Origin: Onstottus_B sp049273855
GTDB lineage: Bacteria > Acidobacteriota > Blastocatellia > UBA7656
Direction of reading: 5' to 3'
Length of the DNA: 64,000 bases
Assembly (NCBI GenBank): GCA_049273855.1
Contig: JBASRN010000270.1
Span: 1 to 64,000, forward strand
The notes under the pieces were generated by a model. The model saw nothing but the letters and a program-made list of their open reading frames with translations. It was not told the DNA's origin and searched no databases. Below are positions 62,135 to 64,000 of this stretch, piece after piece; position 1 is the first letter of the stretch; each line of letters opens with the position of its first letter. A program made the position numbers and the translations under genes.

Positions 62135-62227
62135 CCACAAACTCTCGAAGACACGAAGCCACACCGAGTCACCCAACACTGGACTCTACGTGCTTCGTGC
62201 CGTTCGTGCTTTGGTGTCTTGGTCGCA
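62135..62227. repeat. Palindromic repeat, CACAAAG-type
   Basis: CGCCACAAACTCTCGAAGAC and ACGAAGC on the left; GCTTCGTGCC and CTTTGGTGTCTTGGTCGC on the right, forming an imperfect palindrome. Related to 60,146-60,221. Confidence 0.5.
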
Positions 62228-62252
62228 AGAAAGCAGTTTTCCGGCAGCCTGC

Positions 62253-62281
62253 TAGGGGCGGCGGCGCTCCGTGGCCCCTTA
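62253..62281. repeat. GGGGCGG repeat, partial copy
   Basis: TAGGGGCGGCGGCGCTCCGT then GGCCCCTTA, a short hairpin closely like the left arm of the element at 62,853-62,938. Confidence 0.5.
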
Positions 62282-62317
62282 CATGATGGGCTGGAATGAT
62301 CGAGGAGGAAACGCGCG

Positions 62318-62848
62318 ATGCTGCTGATGACAAAAGGGGCTGCGAAGTTCATCGCCCTCATTCTGACGGCTGTTGCTGTCAGTGTTGCGAGCGGGGATCC
62401 GGTTCTTTCGCAATCAGCTTCAGTGGAAAAGGCCTCTCTGGCCGACCTGGCGTTCATCGCCGGCCAGTGGCGCGGCGAGCTGCAAGGTGGGATCACCGAA
62501 GAGAACTGGAGCTCGGCAGCCGGCGACAACATGATGGGCGTGTTCCGGTATGTAAAAGACGGAAAAGCGGTCTTCTACGAAATGCTGCTGATCGAGACGA
62601 CGTCGAGCGGTCCGGTGCTGCGGTTGAAGCACTTTAATCCCGGTCTCAAAGGCTGGGAAGAGAAGGACGAGGTGCACAGCTACCCGCTGGTCGAGCTGGG
62701 AAGAAACCGGGCGGTGTTCGAACGACCGGACAAGCAGAGCCGGCTGATCTTTCATCGAACCTCCGAGGCGGAAATGTCGATATGGCTCGAACAAACCAGG
62801 AACGGTAAGCCGTCGGCCCAAGAGTTCAAATACCGGCTCGCGAGGTAG
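62318..62848 (+). CDS. DUF6265-like secreted protein
   Basis: A protein of 176 residues with a signal peptide (KFIALILTAVAVSVASG). LADLAFIAGQWRGELQGGIT, EENWSSAAGDNMMGVFRYVK and EMLLIETTSSGPVLRLKHFN then NPGLKGWEEKD are features of the DUF6265 family. Function unknown. AGGAGG lies upstream of the ATG. Confidence 0.75.
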   Translation: MLLMTKGAAKFIALILTAVAVSVASGDPVLSQSASVEKASLADLAFIAGQWRGELQGGITEENWSSAAGDNMMGVFRYVKDGKAVFYEMLLIETTSSGPVLRLKHFNPGLKGWEEKDEVHSYPLVELGRNRAVFERPDKQSRLIFHRTSEAEMSIWLEQTRNGKPSAQEFKYRLAR

Positions 62849-62852
62849 GTTA

Positions 62853-62938
62853 TGTAGGGGCGGCGCTCCGTGGCCGCCCCTCATTGGTGATGACCGTCAA
62901 TCCGCGGCGAGGGGCGGCCACGGAGGGCCTCCCCTACA
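62853..62938. repeat. Long palindromic GGGGCGG repeat
   Basis: Left arm TGTAGGGGCGGCGCTCCGTG, right arm CACGGAGGGCCTCCCCTACA; arms of about 30 bp differ at only two positions. Sits between the DUF6265 gene and the sigma-factor gene. Confidence 0.75.
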
Positions 62939-62960
62939 TGACCCTGGAGTTGGAGAAGAT

Positions 62961-63797
62961 ATGCTGCCACAGATTTCAATCGAACACGAGATTACTCTTG
63001 TTGACCGCGCGCTCTCTGGAGACGAGCGAGCGTTCACCGATCTTGTCGAACCGCTTCGACGGCCGCTGTTTGCTTACGTCTACCGAATGGTCACTCACCG
63101 CGCGGACGCGGAAGATCTGATGCAGGAGGTGTTGGTTCGCGTGCTTGAGAGCCTCCGGACGTATCGGGCGCAGGCGAGCTTCAAGACCTGGGTGTTCGGC
63201 ATAGCGACTCACGCGTGTCTGGATCACTTGCGCTTGAAGAAGCGCTGGCGCGTCGAAGCTCAACTTGAGGGTGAGCGCGAGCACGACGCCAATCCCGAAC
63301 AGGTGGAGGCCCTCCGGTCGCTGGTGAGTCAGGCCGATTTCGTGTACGAGGTTCGCGAGCACATCGCGTTTTGCTTTGCGTGCATAGGCCGGACTCTCGA
63401 TCCGGAAGAACAAGCGGCGATAATGCTCAAAGAAGTGATCGGGTTTACGGCTCAGGAAGCCGCCGCCGTCCTGGGAGTGTCCGAGCCGATCTTCCGGCAT
63501 CGCTTGTCATCGGCTCGCTCGAAGATGATCGGCAGTTTCGATGGCTTGTGCCAGTTGATCAACAAGTCGGGCGCGTGCTGGCAGTGCACGGGACTACACG
63601 AGCACGTCCCTGAAGGTCATCGCGGCACTCCTCTTGTGCAGATCGAACTCGCGCCTGGAATGGCGGTGACTCCCGAGAACTTGTTTGAAGCGCGGCTTGC
63701 GATCGTGCGTGGGGCGGATCTGGAGGACGGCAAGACTCGCGCAATGCACGACTTGTTTTACGAAGGCATCTCGGAGCGCGAAGAGAAGAGGGAGTAA
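62961..63797 (+). CDS. Sigma-70-family (ECF-type) sigma factor with C-terminal extension
   Basis: A protein of 278 residues. Region 2 (YVYRMVTHRADAEDLMQEVL then TYRAQASFKTWVFGIATHAC) and region 4 (GFTAQEAAAVLGVSEPIFRH) are clear. An extension of about 85 residues contains SGACWQCTGLHEH, a CxxC that could bind metal or sense redox. No anti-sigma gene is adjacent. GGAG lies 6 bases before the ATG. Confidence 0.85.
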   Translation: MLPQISIEHEITLVDRALSGDERAFTDLVEPLRRPLFAYVYRMVTHRADAEDLMQEVLVRVLESLRTYRAQASFKTWVFGIATHACLDHLRLKKRWRVEAQLEGEREHDANPEQVEALRSLVSQADFVYEVREHIAFCFACIGRTLDPEEQAAIMLKEVIGFTAQEAAAVLGVSEPIFRHRLSSARSKMIGSFDGLCQLINKSGACWQCTGLHEHVPEGHRGTPLVQIELAPGMAVTPENLFEARLAIVRGADLEDGKTRAMHDLFYEGISEREEKRE

Positions 63798-63910
63798 GCA
63801 GGACTTAGGTTGCGACGTTGATCGAAGCAACAACAGATCAGCCGCCTTAGCGCCCTTCAAGCGTTTCATGTTTCGCCCGCAAAACGGCTTCGTGCAATAA
63901 TCCTCGGGAG

Positions 63911-64000
63911 ATGTTCGCCGAAGTCGCCGTTCCCGTTCACGTCCGACAAAGCTTCACCTACAACTTGCCGGGCGATCTCGCCTCGCGAGCGGCGGTTGGC
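63911..64000 (+). CDS. priA: Primosomal protein N' (PriA), N-terminal fragment
   Basis: Thirty codons at the window edge: MFAEVAVPVHVRQSFTYNLP, then GDLASRAAVG. This matches the start of PriA, the replication-restart helicase, where a V-P-V/L...FTY.VP pattern opens the 3'-end-binding domain. The rest is outside the window. Confidence 0.75.
   Translation, partial: MFAEVAVPVHVRQSFTYNLPGDLASRAAVG

Overview
The window is high-GC bacterial chromosome, dense with genes on both strands. It looks like a soil-type Acidobacteriota genome (Blastocatellia-like). I infer this from the mix of DUF1080 proteins, GMC oxidoreductases, Tat-exported sugar isomerase-like proteins, PEGA/TPR proteins, DUF4331, DUF885 and many intergenic palindromic repeats; no rRNA or other definitive marker is present. 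The window holds the replication-origin region: dnaA and dnaN run leftwards, parA and parB rightwards. The dnaA-dnaN spacer has a DnaA box next to five tandem TAG trinucleotides and an AT-rich stretch, which is the layout of a bacterial origin unwinding site. A 14-bp parS palindrome sits just upstream of parA.

Layout. 1-4.2 kb: a leftward DUF4331 / TPR lipoprotein / HupE-UreJ module. 4.5-11.8 kb: ettA, mazEF, a DUF885 lipoprotein, a 2Fe-2S ferredoxin, rnhA and an ABC exporter. 11.8-13.5 kb: msrP-msrQ for periplasmic methionine sulfoxide repair. 13.7-18.3 kb: a nucleotidyltransferase with a 57-residue partner, a GT9-like glycosyltransferase, an LLM oxidoreductase, a RelE-type toxin-antitoxin pair and a GIY-YIG protein. 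18.3-27.1 kb: a sugar-oxidation cluster (MFS symporter, DUF1080, two GMC oxidoreductases, two TIM-barrel isomerase-like proteins). 27.3-32.7 kb: an HD phosphohydrolase, a PEGA/TPR membrane protein, a YpdA-like flavoprotein and an OmpR-type regulator. 32.7-37.5 kb: dnaN, oriC, dnaA, parS, parA, parB.

At 37,786-40,493, 0.3 kb downstream of parB, lies a complete IS1-family element. It has perfect 29-bp terminal inverted repeats, an 8-bp target duplication and a single-ORF transposase. Unlike an ordinary IS1 it carries four passenger genes: a basic KGG-type protein, a small protein of unknown function, a DUF5678 protein and a retropepsin-like aspartic protease with a C-terminal SEC-C zinc motif. 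This is the most unusual system in the window.

40.6-64 kb: secreted proteins, an amidohydrolase, a beta-helix/PKD protein, DUF488, a small frameshifted gene, a fatty-acid oxidation group (acyl-CoA dehydrogenase, thioesterase, acyl-CoA synthetase), a TMTC-like glycosyltransferase, a secreted caspase-PEGA-TPR protein, an abutting pair of RecQ-phosphoribosyltransferase fusion and DprA-like protein, OsmC, a VOC protein, two small secreted proteins, a sigma factor, and the start of priA at the right edge.

At least four families of dispersed palindromic repeats recur in the intergenic spaces. Starts were chosen from ribosome binding sites and homology-like N-termini. Family names rest on recognised motifs, not on database searches.
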